Shown: positions 1-9,110, numbered from the stretch's first letter. The stretch: DNA of 57,232 bases from Nitrospirota bacterium (GCA_016194285.1 JACQBZ010000064.1:1-57232), one strand, 5' to 3'. Numbers and translations are program-made. Notes: generated by a model from the letters alone, not told the origin.

Positions 1-440
1 CCCATCATCATCGGGATGTTCGGCCCGTAGACGTCGGCATCCATCAGACCGACCCTGGCGCCGGTCTCGGCGAGGGCGACCGCGAGCGTCGCGCTGACGG
101 TCGATTTGCCCACGCCGCCCTTCCCGCTGCTGATCGCGATCGCGTTTTTCACCCGTGGAATGTAATCCTCCCGGACGCCGCTGACCCCTTTCGTGACATT
201 GGAGGTCATGTTGATGTTCACCTTGGATACGCCCGGGAGGGCCGCGATGAGGCGTTGGGCCTCGTCGCGCATCTGGTCCCGGACCGGGCAGGCGGGCGTG
301 GTCAGGACGATGTCAAAGCCGATTTGAGAATCCTGGATCTTGATGTTCTGGACGAAGCCCAGCGCCACGATATCTTTGTGAAGATCCGGATCCTGGATCT
401 TGCTCAAGGCGGCCAAAACTTCTTTTTCGGTCACGGGCAT
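1..440 (-). CDS. mrp: Mrp/ApbC-type Fe-S cluster carrier ATPase (N-terminal part, cut by window edge)
   Basis: The ATG at 440 follows GGAGA and opens 146 codons that run off the left edge. Residues 1 to about 85 form a MIP18/DUF59 domain (start [19 protein letters not shown], with the [10 protein letters not shown] motif). Next comes the P-loop domain, with the deviant Walker [10 protein letters not shown] at about residue 107 and [11 protein letters not shown] at the cut end. The family binds and transfers [4Fe-4S] clusters in the cytosol. It lies 103 bp downstream of the DUF3501 gene on the same strand, at the end of the PerR-rubrerythrin operon, which fits repair of Fe-S proteins after oxidation (inference). 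The family call is firm; the C-terminal half is not seen. Confidence 0.93.
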   Translation of the reverse strand, partial: MPVTEKEVLAALSKIQDPDLHKDIVALGFVQNIKIQDSQIGFDIVLTTPACPVRDQMRDEAQRLIAALPGVSKVNINMTSNVTKGVSGVREDYIPRVKNAIAISSGKGGVGKSTVSATLAVALAETGARVGLMDADVYGPNIPMMM

Positions 441-543
441 AACGTTTCTCCATCGTGATCACAACAACGGTAGATATCTATTCTACGGGCGGTGCAGTTC
501 GTTCGTCAACGGGTATTTACTACATCGGGGATTCCATAGGGGA

Positions 544-1125
544 TCAGCCAAGATCTCCGGCGAGCTCCTGACGAACGGCCTTATCCAAGACAGTTCGAGC
601 CTGATAATTGGGATGGTCCACAATCAGCGCCGCCGGAACGGTGTCGTTACGAAAAGCGGCCCGCTGTTCCGGTGAGAACCGAAACCGGACGTAATGAACC
701 GCGCTGAGCTTCTCCTCGTTGCTGTGGCCTTCTTCAAACCGACCGGCGATCCGGTCCGCGCCGAGCTCGACAAAGACGCACCGGCCGCTGTCGATGCCGC
801 GAAGTTGATCCAGGATCTCCTTGATACGGTCCGGTTCGGTGATCTCGATGAACAGCGTGGCCGACAGTTCGCCCGGCCCGGCGATGAGGGGATTGTACGT
901 GTTCAGTTCATCTTGAATTTTTTCTGGATCGTATATGTGCTCCACGCGCATCATCTCCTGGATCTGGAACAGGATGGTGTCTCGGTTCTCGAACACCAGC
1001 GTGAGCCGATCCCCGAGCGGGACGCGGCGCCGTTTCTTGAGGGCGATGATTCGTTCACGGAACGGCTTGCGGAAGGCCTCGTATTCCGAAAGCGGCTTGA
1101 TGTCTTTTAGCTGAAGCGGGTTCAT
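544..1125 (-). CDS. DUF3501 family protein
   Basis: This 193-residue protein starts [19 protein letters not shown] and matches the DUF3501 family as I recall it. The ATG at 1125 has AGGAG upstream. It is soluble and charged, with no signal peptide or membrane segment. Its biochemical role is not established. The family is typically found beside a rubrerythrin and a two-domain Fe-S oxidoreductase, exactly as here (gap of 15 bp to the Fe-S gene). It is probably cotranscribed from the PerR promoter, and a role in peroxide or iron stress is inference from context only. Confidence 0.85.
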   Translation of the reverse strand: MNPLQLKDIKPLSEYEAFRKPFRERIIALKKRRRVPLGDRLTLVFENRDTILFQIQEMMRVEHIYDPEKIQDELNTYNPLIAGPGELSATLFIEITEPDRIKEILDQLRGIDSGRCVFVELGADRIAGRFEEGHSNEEKLSAVHYVRFRFSPEQRAAFRNDTVPAALIVDHPNYQARTVLDKAVRQELAGDLG

Positions 1126-1140
1126 TGGGATCTCCTGTTT

Positions 1141-2493
1141 TTATTTGAACCCATAGGCCCTCTGAATGATCTGAATCGGATGGACCGACTTCTTCCCGGT
1201 GCTTTGCGTGAGCGCCATGCCGGACAGGGGACAGTCCGAGACCGCCACGTCCGGCTCCGCATTCTCGACGGCCGCAAAGGCTTTTCGTCCGACCTTGAGC
1301 GAGAGGTCATAATATTCTTTTTTTACCCCGAACGTGCCGTCATGGCCGGAACATCGCTCGATGACTTCAACGGTGGCGCCGGGGATCAACTTCATCAGGT
1401 CGCGGGATTTCAAACCGATGTTCTGATCCCGGAGATGACAGGGGACCTGGTAGGCGATCTTGCCGGGACTGGAGACGAAATCCTTCGCGAGCTTTCCCTG
1501 CCCTTCGAGTTTCATGAGGTATTCGCAGAGGTCATAGGTGTTGGCCGCGACTTTCCTCGCCTCTTCGGTGGGAACCAGGTCGGGATATTCCTTCTTCAGC
1601 ATCAGGCTGCAGGTCGGCATGGGGGATACGATTTTATAGCCCGCATCCACGGCGGCCGTCAGGCGCTTCAAATTCGATCGGGCTTTTTGGCGAACCGCGT
1701 CCAGATCCCCGATGTCGAAATAGGGCATCCCGCAGCATTCCTGTTCCGGGCAGATTACCTCGACGGCGTTTTTCTCGAGGACCTGAAGCGTGGCCTTGCC
1801 GATCTCGGGATCGTGGCGGTTGATGTAACAGGTGTAAAAAAGCGCCACCTTTTCGTCCATCATAGGGGCTTGCGTCGCCCCCTCCACCGGCGAAGCCGGA
1901 TGGAGCCTCCCCCTCTCGCTCGCTTCCGCTCGCTGGGTGTCTACAGGGGAACGGCGCGCCTCGCCCCCGGCCGGTTTCCGCGTTCGGTGGAACCAGGCCG
2001 CGAAGGATTGCCGATGGAAATCAGGGAAGAGCCGTTCCCGATGAATGCCCATCACTTTCTCCAGCGCCCAGCGGATGGCCGATCGGCGAAGGGCCCAATT
2101 GGCCAGCGGTGCGATCATTCCGCCCAACCGGCCTATCTGGTCCACGTCGACCAACAGTCGGTCCCGCAAACCGGCCGGCTGCCGCTTCGCCTTCAAATGT
2201 TTTCCCCAAAGCATGAGCCTTGGAAAATCCAGGTCGTACTGGTGCGGCGGACAATAAGGACAGTGATTGAAACAGAGCTTGCAGTAGTAACAGAGATCCA
2301 CCACCTGATCGAGAACCGGCGTGTCCAGGGCGCTCACCTCGCCGTCTTTATCGTCGATGCCGCGGAACAGCACATCGAACGACGGGCAAAGGTTAAAACA
2401 TCTCCGGCATCCGTTGCAGATCTCGTAGACCCGCAACGTTTCGGCCTGGAAGGCTTCCGGTTCTTTGAATCGGGGAGAGTCGAAGGCAATCAT
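1141..2493 (-). CDS. Fe-S oxidoreductase, GlpC/heterodisulfide-reductase-like, with a repeat-encoded insert
   Basis: This 450-residue cytosolic redox protein has two ferredoxin-type clusters near the N-terminus ([11 protein letters not shown] at 26-36 and [11 protein letters not shown] at 68-78). Two CCG-type domains follow ([13 protein letters not shown] and the later [15 protein letters not shown]). The ATG at 2493 follows AAAGGA. Residues 184-212 are encoded by interspersed repeat copy A and form an Arg/Pro/Ala-rich linker between the ferredoxin and CCG halves; the frame stays open through it. The second half begins [11 protein letters not shown] just after the repeat, so two genes fused by the repeat is an alternative, but known relatives have both halves in one chain. 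The partner flavoprotein or substrate is unknown. It lies in the PerR-rubrerythrin operon. Confidence 0.85.
   Translation of the reverse strand: MIAFDSPRFKEPEAFQAETLRVYEICNGCRRCFNLCPSFDVLFRGIDDKDGEVSALDTPVLDQVVDLCYYCKLCFNHCPYCPPHQYDLDFPRLMLWGKHLKAKRQPAGLRDRLLVDVDQIGRLGGMIAPLANWALRRSAIRWALEKVMGIHRERLFPDFHRQSFAAWFHRTRKPAGGEARRSPVDTQRAEASERGRLHPASPVEGATQAPMMDEKVALFYTCYINRHDPEIGKATLQVLEKNAVEVICPEQECCGMPYFDIGDLDAVRQKARSNLKRLTAAVDAGYKIVSPMPTCSLMLKKEYPDLVPTEEARKVAANTYDLCEYLMKLEGQGKLAKDFVSSPGKIAYQVPCHLRDQNIGLKSRDLMKLIPGATVEVIERCSGHDGTFGVKKEYYDLSLKVGRKAFAAVENAEPDVAVSDCPLSGMALTQSTGKKSVHPIQIIQRAYGFK
1863..1944 (+). repeat. Interspersed hairpin repeat, copy A (inside a gene)
   Basis: It runs from TAGGGGCTTGCGTCGCCCC through the hairpin CTCCACCGGC-gaa-GCCGGATGGAG and CCTCCCCCTCTCGCTCGC to GCTCGCTGGGTGTCTAC. 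It has no nested palindrome after CCCCCTC. It lies antisense to the host gene and is read in frame without a stop. To its right the sequence GGGAACGGCGCGCCTCGC resembles the flank of copy B, so the element may be longer than the core. Confidence 0.85.
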
Positions 2494-2558
2494 CTCGTTT
2501 CCTTTAAGATGATCGGAATCCGGGGCGGTCTAGGACCGGCGCCGGCCTCCGAGGTAAA

Positions 2559-2987
2559 TTATTTCTTTATGGTGTCCAGGGCCTTGGTGAATCGTCCCGC
2601 ATGGGACTTTTCGGCCTTGGCCAACGTTTCAAACCATTCCGAGATCTCCTCGAACCCTTCTTCGCGGGCGGTCTTGGCAAATCCCGGATACATCTGGGTG
2701 TACTCATAGGTTTCGCCTTCGATCGCGGATTTCAGATTGGCCGCGGTGTCGCCGACGGCCACGCCCGTGACCGGGTCGCCGACTTCGGCCAGGTAATCAA
2801 AATGTCCGAAGGCATGCCCGGTCTCACCCTCGGCCGTGTCGCGAAACACGCCGGCGATATCCGGTTGTCCTTCGATGTCGGCGCGACGGGCGAAATAGAG
2901 ATACCGCCGGTTGGCTTGAGATTCTCCTGCGAATCCTTCTTTAAGATTTTCCCACGTCTTCGATCCTTTCAGTCCTTTCTTGGCCAT
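2559..2987 (-). CDS. Rubrerythrin (short form without rubredoxin domain)
   Basis: This 142-residue ferritin-like di-iron protein reduces hydrogen peroxide in the cytosol. Iron-ligand motifs are seen in the helices: [40 protein letters not shown] and AEKSHAGRF. No C-terminal CxxC rubredoxin domain is present, so electrons must come from a separate donor; the downstream Fe-S oxidoreductase is a candidate (inference). The frame opens upstream at 3032, but ATG 2987 is chosen because AGGAGGTAAG lies just before it and the family start aligns there. It begins 5 bp after the PerR gene and should be derepressed by peroxide. Confidence 0.93.
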   Translation of the reverse strand: MAKKGLKGSKTWENLKEGFAGESQANRRYLYFARRADIEGQPDIAGVFRDTAEGETGHAFGHFDYLAEVGDPVTGVAVGDTAANLKSAIEGETYEYTQMYPGFAKTAREEGFEEISEWFETLAKAEKSHAGRFTKALDTIKK

Positions 2988-2992
2988 GGTGC

Positions 2993-3442
2993 TTACCTCC
3001 TTTTTTGGGGTTTGTTCATTTTGGGTTTGCAACGGCTGCAGTAGCCGTGAAATTCAACCCGGTGTCCGGTAATCCGGTACCGATGCTTGGCCTTGGGCGA
3101 CAGGGCCAGACGGTCCAGGGTATCGTCGTAGAGATCCTCGATTTTCTTGCAACGCAAGCAGACGAGATGATGGTGGGAGGCCTGATTCGCGTCGAATCGG
3201 GCCTTGTCGTGCCAGAGGCTGATCTCCGATGCGATCCCGATTTCCTTTAAGCTCTCGAGCGTATTGTAGACCGTGTTCATCGACAGGGTCGGGTAGGACG
3301 CCTTGACCGTCGAGTAAAGATCCTCCACGCTCGGATGCTCGGTGGATCCCGCGAGCGCCCGGTAGATGGCGTACCGCTGGCTCGTGAATTTGAGTCCGCG
3401 CTCCTGAAAATGCCTTCGAAGCTGTTCGGGTGTGAGCAACAT
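2993..3442 (-). CDS. perR: Fur family transcriptional regulator, PerR type
   Basis: This 149-residue protein has the Fur-family winged helix (LRRHFQERGLKFTSQRYAIYRAL), the HHHLVCLRCKKI metal region and a second CSRC motif near the C-terminus, giving the structural zinc site of two CxxC pairs. The frame is open to 3622, but ATG 3442 starts at the conserved MLLTPEQLRRH with AGGA 13 bp upstream. It heads the operon with rubrerythrin, which argues for PerR rather than Fur or Zur; metal specificity cannot be read from sequence alone. Paired direct repeats over its start region suggest autoregulation. Confidence 0.88.
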   Translation of the reverse strand: MLLTPEQLRRHFQERGLKFTSQRYAIYRALAGSTEHPSVEDLYSTVKASYPTLSMNTVYNTLESLKEIGIASEISLWHDKARFDANQASHHHLVCLRCKKIEDLYDDTLDRLALSPKAKHRYRITGHRVEFHGYCSRCKPKMNKPQKRR

Positions 3443-3469
3443 AAGAATAATTCCTAAATAAGAATAATT
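3441..3469 (-). promoter_or_regulatory. Likely PerR/Fur operator: two direct repeats
   Basis: ATAAGAATAATT occurs at 3441-3452 and again at 3458-3469 on the plus strand, 17 bp apart. The first copy overlaps the perR start codon by two bases. The AT-rich, Fur/Per-box-like sequence lies in an otherwise GC-rich region. Binding here would block transcription or initiation of the whole perR operon. The assignment is inferred from position and base composition. Confidence 0.6.
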
Positions 3470-3512
3470 ACTATTTACCACATGCGGGGGAAATTTGTCA
3501 AGCGGGAAAATG

Positions 3513-3965
3513 CTATCCGTTCGCCGACCGGACCGGGACGTCCCGACCCTCTTCCAGGTCCAGAAGATCCGGCCAGGCGGTGATATCGGTGCGATGCGGG
3601 GCGAGTCGGTCCCGGATTTCATTGAAACGGCGTTGGCTTTCTTCGTTCCGGGGTTTCCGGTTCAGAAACGTTTGATTCCAGGCCTCGACTTCTTCGGGGC
3701 TTCTGGCGGTCGCGTCATTGTTGAGCCAGGCCAGCAGTTCCCGGTCGTCTTGATTCTGAACCGCCTCGTAGAAGGCGTTCGGGTCGATCTTCAGGAATTC
3801 AAGCAGCATGTGATCCAGCGGGCAGGGGTAGATGTATTCCCCGACGGTGCCCGCCGCCTTGGCGCGCGCCTTGTCGATCATGCGGGCGAGATGAGCATAT
3901 CCGCCGAGCCTTTCCCTGGGGCTTCGGGGGAACTGTCGGGTCAGGTCGAGCGGTTTGACCTTCAT
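3513..3965 (-). CDS. DUF5069 domain protein
   Basis: This 150-residue soluble protein begins MKVKPLDLTRQFPRSPRERL and contains GGYAHLARMIDKARAKAAG, YIYPCPLDHMLLEFL and a Trp-rich C-terminal part, all recalled as DUF5069 features. ATG 3965 has GGAGG upstream and is preferred over the upstream in-frame start at 4136, which overlaps dcd. The function of the family is unknown. It lies 55 bp after dcd and 70 bp before perR on the same strand, and it probably belongs to the kamA-dcd transcript. Confidence 0.8.
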   Translation of the reverse strand: MKVKPLDLTRQFPRSPRERLGGYAHLARMIDKARAKAAGTVGEYIYPCPLDHMLLEFLKIDPNAFYEAVQNQDDRELLAWLNNDATARSPEEVEAWNQTFLNRKPRNEESQRRFNEIRDRLAPHRTDITAWPDLLDLEEGRDVPVRSANG

Positions 3966-4020
3966 TAGAAGGACCTCCAAAAGAGGTTTTTTCAGACGGC
4001 CGTTCAAAGGACCCGGCGCG

Positions 4021-4572
4021 TTAGATCCTCGGAACGGTGATCCCGCGCTGGGCCTGGTATTTGCCCTTCTTGTCGGCGTACGAGGTCTCGCAGGGCTCGT
4101 CGCTCTCGAAGAAGACCACCTGGGCGATCCCTTCATTGGCGTAGATCTTGGCGGGCAGCGGGGTGGTGTTTGAGATTTCCAGCGTCACGAATCCCTCCCA
4201 TTCCGGCTCGAACGGGGTCACGTTCGTGATGATCCCGCAGCGGGCATAGGTGCTCTTTCCCACGCAGATCGTCATCACGTTACGGGGAATCTTAAAGTAC
4301 TCCACGCTCATGCCCAGGGCGAACGAATTGGGCGGGATGATGCAGACCGGTCCCTTGAAATCGACGAACGACTTCAGGTCGAAATTCTTGGGGTCCACGA
4401 TCGTCGTGTTGATGTTGGTGAAAATCTTAAACTCGTCCGCGATCCGGATGTCGTAGCCGTAGGACGAGAGGCCGAACGAGATCACGCCTTGCCGGATCTG
4501 CTTTTCCTCAAAGGGCGAGATCATGCCCTGTTCTTTCGCCATCTTTCGAATCCACCGGTCGCTCTTGATCAT
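4021..4572 (-). CDS. dcd: dCTP deaminase
   Basis: This 183-residue enzyme deaminates dCTP to dUTP, feeding thymidylate synthesis. Family motifs include SSYGYDIRI, the triphosphate-binding [10 protein letters not shown] (commonly GRSSxAR), [17 protein letters not shown] with the catalytic Glu region, and [11 protein letters not shown]. Its ATG at 4572 overlaps the TGA of kamA (ATGA), indicating translational coupling. The length is normal for the deaminase-only form; whether it also has dUTPase activity cannot be decided here. Confidence 0.95.
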   Translation of the reverse strand: MIKSDRWIRKMAKEQGMISPFEEKQIRQGVISFGLSSYGYDIRIADEFKIFTNINTTIVDPKNFDLKSFVDFKGPVCIIPPNSFALGMSVEYFKIPRNVMTICVGKSTYARCGIITNVTPFEPEWEGFVTLEISNTTPLPAKIYANEGIAQVVFFESDEPCETSYADKKGKYQAQRGITVPRI

Positions 4573-5684
4573 TCATCGCCTCCGTTGTTCAAAATTTTGA
4601 AGGGTCCGTTTGCGTGCTGCGGGGTCATCGAGACCTTGTCCGGCTCGACCTGCGGGTACTGGAAGACGCGTCCTTCGTAGTTCTTCAGAATCGCCTCCCG
4701 GGCGTTGAGCTCGACGAGATAATCGGCCGGCAGCAGCGGAACTTTTCCGCCTCCGCCCGGTGCGTCGATCACATAATGAGGCACCGCCATTCCGGACGTA
4801 TGGCCCTGAATCGCCTTGAGGATCGCCAGTCCGTCTTCCACCGTCGTCCGGAAATGATTCGTGCCCCGGGTCAGGTCGGCCTGATAAATGTAGTACGGTT
4901 TGACCCGGCAGGCGAGCAGCTTCTGCATCAACCGCTTCATCACCTCCGGATCGTCGTTCACGCCCTTGAGCAGAACCGTCTGACTGCCGAGCGGGATGCC
5001 GGCGTCGGCCAGCCGTTCACACGCCCGTTTCACCTCCGGCGTGATCTCCTCCGGGTGGTTGAAATGCAGGTTCATATAGATCGGATGATATTTTCTGACC
5101 ATCGCGCAGAGTTTTTCGGTGATGCGCGACGGCAGACTTCCCGGAACCCGGCTCCCGATTCGGATGATCTCCAGGTGCGGGATCGCCCGAAGGGCTTTGA
5201 GGACCCGATCGAGGTGATCATCCGTCAACAAGAGCGGGTCGCCACCGGAGAGGATGACGTCCCGGATCTCCGGATGGCGTTGGATGTAATCCACCGCCCG
5301 GTCGAGGTCTCCCTTGGAGATGAATCCCGGCTTGCCCACCAGCCGTTTGCGCGTGCAGAAGCGGCAGTAGATGGGACATTGGTTTGTGACCATTAGCAGG
5401 ACGCGATCGGGGTAGCGGTGGACCAGGTGCGGAACGGGGCTGTCGGCGTCTTCGTTCAGCGGATCGGCCGCGGCCAGGAGATCGTCGCCCTCAACCGCTT
5501 CCGGAACGACCTGTTTCCAGACAGCGTCCCCCTTTTCCTTGATCTGCTTCAGCACGTGGGGGGTGATCCGCACGCGGTATTCCTTCATGACGTCCCGGAT
5601 CGCGTCCGGGTCCACGCCCAGTTCGCGGGCGAGGTCCTCCGGTTTTGTGATGCTGGACTGAAGCTCTCGTTGCCAATCTTCCAT
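4569..5684 (-). CDS. kamA: Lysine 2,3-aminomutase family radical SAM enzyme
   Basis: This 371-residue radical SAM protein has the cluster motif CPIYCRFC at 103-110, followed by [26 protein letters not shown] and a C-terminal PLP-region motif [13 protein letters not shown]. The family moves an amino group from C2 to C3 of lysine, giving beta-lysine, which can be an osmolyte precursor or a catabolic intermediate. No ablB-like acetyltransferase is seen nearby, so the end use is unclear; EpmB-type action on EF-P is less likely from length and the DAPGGGGK motif. The ATG at 5684 follows AAGGAG. Repeat copy B lies 20 bp upstream. Confidence 0.9.
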   Translation of the reverse strand: MEDWQRELQSSITKPEDLARELGVDPDAIRDVMKEYRVRITPHVLKQIKEKGDAVWKQVVPEAVEGDDLLAAADPLNEDADSPVPHLVHRYPDRVLLMVTNQCPIYCRFCTRKRLVGKPGFISKGDLDRAVDYIQRHPEIRDVILSGGDPLLLTDDHLDRVLKALRAIPHLEIIRIGSRVPGSLPSRITEKLCAMVRKYHPIYMNLHFNHPEEITPEVKRACERLADAGIPLGSQTVLLKGVNDDPEVMKRLMQKLLACRVKPYYIYQADLTRGTNHFRTTVEDGLAILKAIQGHTSGMAVPHYVIDAPGGGGKVPLLPADYLVELNAREAILKNYEGRVFQYPQVEPDKVSMTPQHANGPFKILNNGGDE

Positions 5685-5704
5685 TCGGTCTCCTTATTTT
5701 ATAA

Positions 5705-5776
5705 TGGGGCTCACGTCGCCCCCTCCACCGGCAGAGCCGGATGGAGCCTCCCCCTCTCGCTCGCTTTGCTCGCTGG
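5705..5776 (+). repeat. Interspersed hairpin repeat, copy B
   Basis: The core reads GGGGCTCACGTCGCCCC, the hairpin CTCCACCGGC-aga-GCCGGATGGAG, CCTCCCCCTCTCGCTCGC and TTTGCTCGCTGG. It lies antisense to both flanking genes, immediately before the kamA ribosome-binding site. It has no nested palindrome. The next 60 bp (to about 5825) contain GGGGCGCCTCGC, resembling the flank of copy A. Confidence 0.88.
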
Positions 5777-5829
5777 AAAACTCATACATAATGCGAGTGG
5801 GGCGCCTCGCTTCCGGCCACCCGCTTGCG

Positions 5830-7329
5830 CTAATCCTTCACGGCGCAGGGCGCCATCACGGCCTCGGTCATGCCGTGGATCAGTTTCTTGTCCAACGGGC
5901 AGATCGTCGCCAGGATCCCGCCCAGTTCGGCTTTTTCCCCCGCCACGAAATAATAGGGCGACAGCCGGACGCGGCCGGCCATGAGCTTCGGCTGCGCTTC
6001 GGCCGGGTCATCGTACCAGATCGAAAACTGCTTTCCCCCGTGGAACTCCTGCAGGATCGACGGGGACCGGGGAAAATAGGTCTGGGCGTCGCTCAGCGCC
6101 TGCGCCCATTCCTTTTCGGGAAGGTCATGTCCCACCAGCACGCCGCGGCTGCCCCAGGCCTTCTCGGAGAAACCGGACGGTTTCAGTACATAATGCCGTT
6201 CCTTCTGCGTGAGCGCGGCCAGTTCCGGCCAGTTGCTCACGGGCCGGTCCCGGATCGTCAGGCCGGGAATCACGGCGTACGGCGGGACCGGCTGCGGGTC
6301 CACGATCCAGGTCTTCGGAAATATCCGTAGAAGCGCCGCAACGGTCTTCTCGCCCAGCGCTTCCGTCCAAAACGGACGGAGCGTCGGGTGATGAAACAAG
6401 GCGAAGGCCATCTTCTCTTCCAGACAGGTCTTGGCCGGAGGGGTGATCTTGACCTTTTCCTTCTTGGCGCTGTAGAGGATCAGCTCCGATTTCGGGACGT
6501 TTTTAAGATCAAAAAGTTCGAAGAAACGATAAACCACGTCAATCGGAACGACCGCGCTCTGATCTGTGACGGTCAGCCCGTCTTCGGTGAACCGGATCTG
6601 ATCCGGCTCGATCACAAACGTCCGGAGTCCCGCTTGGTTGAGACGGTTTCCCAGCCAATGCATTTCGGGACGGTAGTCTTTGGATTCCTCCGAGACGATG
6701 ATGGCCAGGGTTGGATTTGGAACCTCCGCGACGGACCGAATCATTCGGGCAAACCCCTCGACCATCCCGTCCGCACCGCCGATCACGGCGTTGCCAAATT
6801 CAGAATAATGATGCGACAGGCTGCCGGTCAGGCCGATTCCGCCGGGAACCGAGTCCAGTTCGGTCACGATCCATCCGTCTTCGGTCAGAATCAAGTCCGG
6901 TCGAATGACGCCCGGGAGGTCTGGTTTGAACCGATTCATCCGGCCGTAATCGATCAAAACCTCCGGTTTTCCCTGATCGAGGTATCGGCTGATCCATCGG
7001 GGCTGAGATTCGCGGACGCTGGCGAAGTAGAGGCGGTTCAATGCCGTGTAGAAGGACAGCAACCGGGGACCCAGTTCCTGGATCGCCTTGAGGTCGTCGG
7101 CCGGAATCCGGAAGGGTTCGGGCGAGACGCGCCAGGTCAACCGGCTGACCGCGCCGTTCGGTTCGGCGGCCCCCTTCTCGGAGGGGGGTTGAAAGAGTCC
7201 GTCCCGGATCAGCCGGTTTCTCAGGTCCGAGCAGCGGCTTCGGATCCATTCTGAATTCGCGGATTCGTTTGTCTTGAGACCGGACGGTTGTGAAGGCGTT
7301 TGACGGGGCAACGATCGATCCTCGTTCAT
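5830..7329 (-). CDS. Conserved protein with ATP-grasp-like C-terminal half, function unknown
   Basis: This 499-residue soluble protein has no signal peptide. Features suggesting a (possibly circularly permuted) ATP-grasp fold are TELDSVPGGIGLTGSL (about 155-170), VRIDVVYRFFELFD-like sequence in the middle, HYVLKPSGFSEKAWGSRGV (about 380-400) and SILQEFHGGKQF (about 425-437). The substrate is unknown. The ATG at 7329 lacks a clear Shine-Dalgarno site, so the start could lie further inside; residues 1-30 look poorly conserved in character. It sits between the phosphodiesterase gene and kamA on the same strand. Glutathionylspermidine-synthase-like ligases were considered but no specific motif supports them. 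Confidence 0.55.
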   Translation of the reverse strand: MNEDRSLPRQTPSQPSGLKTNESANSEWIRSRCSDLRNRLIRDGLFQPPSEKGAAEPNGAVSRLTWRVSPEPFRIPADDLKAIQELGPRLLSFYTALNRLYFASVRESQPRWISRYLDQGKPEVLIDYGRMNRFKPDLPGVIRPDLILTEDGWIVTELDSVPGGIGLTGSLSHHYSEFGNAVIGGADGMVEGFARMIRSVAEVPNPTLAIIVSEESKDYRPEMHWLGNRLNQAGLRTFVIEPDQIRFTEDGLTVTDQSAVVPIDVVYRFFELFDLKNVPKSELILYSAKKEKVKITPPAKTCLEEKMAFALFHHPTLRPFWTEALGEKTVAALLRIFPKTWIVDPQPVPPYAVIPGLTIRDRPVSNWPELAALTQKERHYVLKPSGFSEKAWGSRGVLVGHDLPEKEWAQALSDAQTYFPRSPSILQEFHGGKQFSIWYDDPAEAQPKLMAGRVRLSPYYFVAGEKAELGGILATICPLDKKLIHGMTEAVMAPCAVKD

Positions 7330-7380
7330 GCGGGCCAGGATTGAGTGATGAAATATATTAACACGCCCCCGACAACAGCA

Positions 7381-8133
7381 TCAAGCGGTTTTTGCGGCCG
7401 TGCCCGACCGCAAGATCTCATCCAAACGGTCGGGATAATTGGTGAACAGGCCGTCCGCTCCCATCGCAAGGTACCGCTTCATGAGGGACGGCCGGTTGAC
7501 GGTGTAAACATAAACCGGCAGGCCGTTTGTATGGGCCTGCGTCAGAATGTTTTTCGATAGGCGATGGGTCGAGATATGGATCGACTGGACCTTTAACAAT
7601 TCGGCTTCCTTCAAAATGTCCCGCGGCCTTGTTTTTCGGGTGAGGAGTCCCAGCGCGATTTCGGGATCGAGTCCGCGGAGGGTTTTTAAGGCCGCACGAT
7701 CAAATGACGAGATCGCGACCCGGTCTTTGGCACGGTGTCGGACGATCATATCTAAAAGTCGTCGTTCGATATCGGGGTAAAAGGGCGAGCCGCGCTTGAG
7801 TTCGATGAAAACACGGATGCGGCCGGCGGCGAATGCCAGCACCTCGTCCAGCGTCGGCACCCGTTCGCCTCGGTAGGTTCCGTCCCGCCACGAGCCGACA
7901 TCGAATTTCTTGATCTGTTCCAGCGAGAGGGCTCGGACCGGGCGGGGATCACCCGCCGTCCGCCGCATCGTAAAATCATGGAGCACGACCAGGCGGCCGT
8001 CGGCGGTTTGATGCACGTCCAGCTCGATCCAGTCCGCGCCCTGCTCGACCGCCAGGCGAAACGCGGCCATCGTATTTTCCGGCGCATGGCCGGATGCTCC
8101 CCGGTGGGCGATGTTGAGCGGGTGTTTCGTCAC
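7381..8133 (-). CDS. ugpQ: Glycerophosphodiester phosphodiesterase
   Basis: This 250-residue GDPD-family TIM barrel hydrolyses glycerophosphodiesters to glycerol-3-phosphate and an alcohol. Catalytic signatures are NIAHRGASGHAPENTMAAF (His and the Glu-Asn pair), ELDVHQTADGRLVVLHD (metal ligands and second His) and RVFIELKRGS. The last stretch, VYVYTVNRPSLMKRYLAMGADGLFTNYPDRL, is the typical end of the barrel. The start is a GTG at 8133 with AAGGA upstream. No signal peptide is present, so it is cytosolic. It is the first gene of the minus-strand block. Confidence 0.92.
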   Translation of the reverse strand: MTKHPLNIAHRGASGHAPENTMAAFRLAVEQGADWIELDVHQTADGRLVVLHDFTMRRTAGDPRPVRALSLEQIKKFDVGSWRDGTYRGERVPTLDEVLAFAAGRIRVFIELKRGSPFYPDIERRLLDMIVRHRAKDRVAISSFDRAALKTLRGLDPEIALGLLTRKTRPRDILKEAELLKVQSIHISTHRLSKNILTQAHTNGLPVYVYTVNRPSLMKRYLAMGADGLFTNYPDRLDEILRSGTAAKTA

Positions 8134-8513
8134 AGTGGTGCGTGTCCTTTGAGACGGATTGATCCCTCAGATATAACATTTGCCATGAGGGCTGTCAAAA
8201 GGAATTCCTTGTCTCTTGACAGAAGCCATAAAATAGGATTATCCTTAGGGCGTTTTCAAGGATTAAAAACAACTTGGTCAGGGTGTTAAGCCTCTTTCGT
8301 GCCGGGAAGGCAATGATCTCTCCATTCTTTGAAGTCACTCCGTGGCCGATCCGTCTGTGGATCGGCCGTTTATCCATCCGATTTAGAAATCAAACACAGT
8401 CTTGAGAGGAGGTGGATCGCGCGATTCGCGGGAATACGTGTCGGTTTTTCTGAAGTGTTGAACTATTTTTCACGTTCCGGTTCATGATCAGTCAATCAAA
8501 CAGGAGGCGCCGA
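8134..8513 (+). promoter_or_regulatory. Intergenic region with long leader, promoter and hairpin
   Basis: This 380-bp gap lies between divergent genes. TTGACA at 8216-8221 is followed after 18 bp by TATCCT (8240-8245), a plausible promoter for the secreted-protein gene. A perfect 9-bp stem GGCCGATCC / GGATCGGCC with a 6-nt loop occupies 8344-8367 and is followed by GTTTATCC, so it may be an attenuator-like hairpin in the roughly 260-nt leader. I recognise no known riboswitch. The gene's ribosome-binding site AGGAGG is at 8502-8507. Confidence 0.5.
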
Positions 8514-9110
8514 ATGAAGCAGATTCGAAAGGGTATCATTGGTTTTGTATTGATGATGATCGTGTCCATCAGTGTCGTATCGACATCGATGGCGATGAAG
8601 GGGGGGAGCCCGATCGGAAAGATGTCGAAGGATGAATTGATCAAGCTGGCCGAGAGCGCCGCGCCGCCGGAAATCTCGAAGGACGCGACGATCATGATTC
8701 CCGGTCCGGACGGCAAGTTGGTTGAGGCCCGAAAAGGGACGAACGGTTTTACGTGCATCCCCGATATCGATGGACAGGTGAAGCCGGATCCGATCTGTGC
8801 TGATGCGGCCTCCATGCAGTGGGTGAACGATCTCACGAGCAACGCGCCGAAGCCGACGAACACCGCACCCGGAATCGCCTACATGGCTCAAGGAGGGTGG
8901 CATTTTGAGAAGGACGGAAAGATTTTGATTAAAAACGAGCCGGGCGCTAAGCCGATGAAGGAGCCTCCGCACTGGATGGTCTTCTGGCCGTTTGATTCAA
9001 AGACGAGCGGACTTTCGGCCATGCCGACTAAAATGGGAACGTATATCATGTTCGAGGGCACGCCGTATGCCCATTTGATGATTTATCAGGATCCGAAAAA
9101 GATGAAGTAA
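8514..9110 (+). CDS. Secreted protein of unknown function
   Basis: This 198-residue protein starts MKQIRKGIIGF at the ATG with AGGAGG 6 bp upstream; an in-frame ATG at 8484 has no such site. Residues 1-27 form a Sec signal peptide (hydrophobic VLMMIVSISVVSTSMA, cleavage likely after SMA). The mature part has FTCIPDIDGQVKPDPICAD with two cysteines, a central WVNDL, and a C-terminal PHWMVFWPFD followed by GTYIMFEGTPYAHLMIYQDP. I do not recognise the domain; a periplasmic role is inferred. It lies 64 bp upstream of a DUF1059 gene and has a long leader. Confidence 0.75.
   Translation: MKQIRKGIIGFVLMMIVSISVVSTSMAMKGGSPIGKMSKDELIKLAESAAPPEISKDATIMIPGPDGKLVEARKGTNGFTCIPDIDGQVKPDPICADAASMQWVNDLTSNAPKPTNTAPGIAYMAQGGWHFEKDGKILIKNEPGAKPMKEPPHWMVFWPFDSKTSGLSAMPTKMGTYIMFEGTPYAHLMIYQDPKKMK

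Noticed and set aside
1180-2709. Long plus-strand open frame of 509 codons
   Set aside because: It is antisense to the Fe-S oxidoreductase and has no recognisable domains; the minus-strand gene has clear cysteine motifs and a ribosome-binding site.
8246-8513. Known riboswitch (for example c-di-GMP) in the leader
   Set aside because: No conserved core sequence of a riboswitch class I know could be found.
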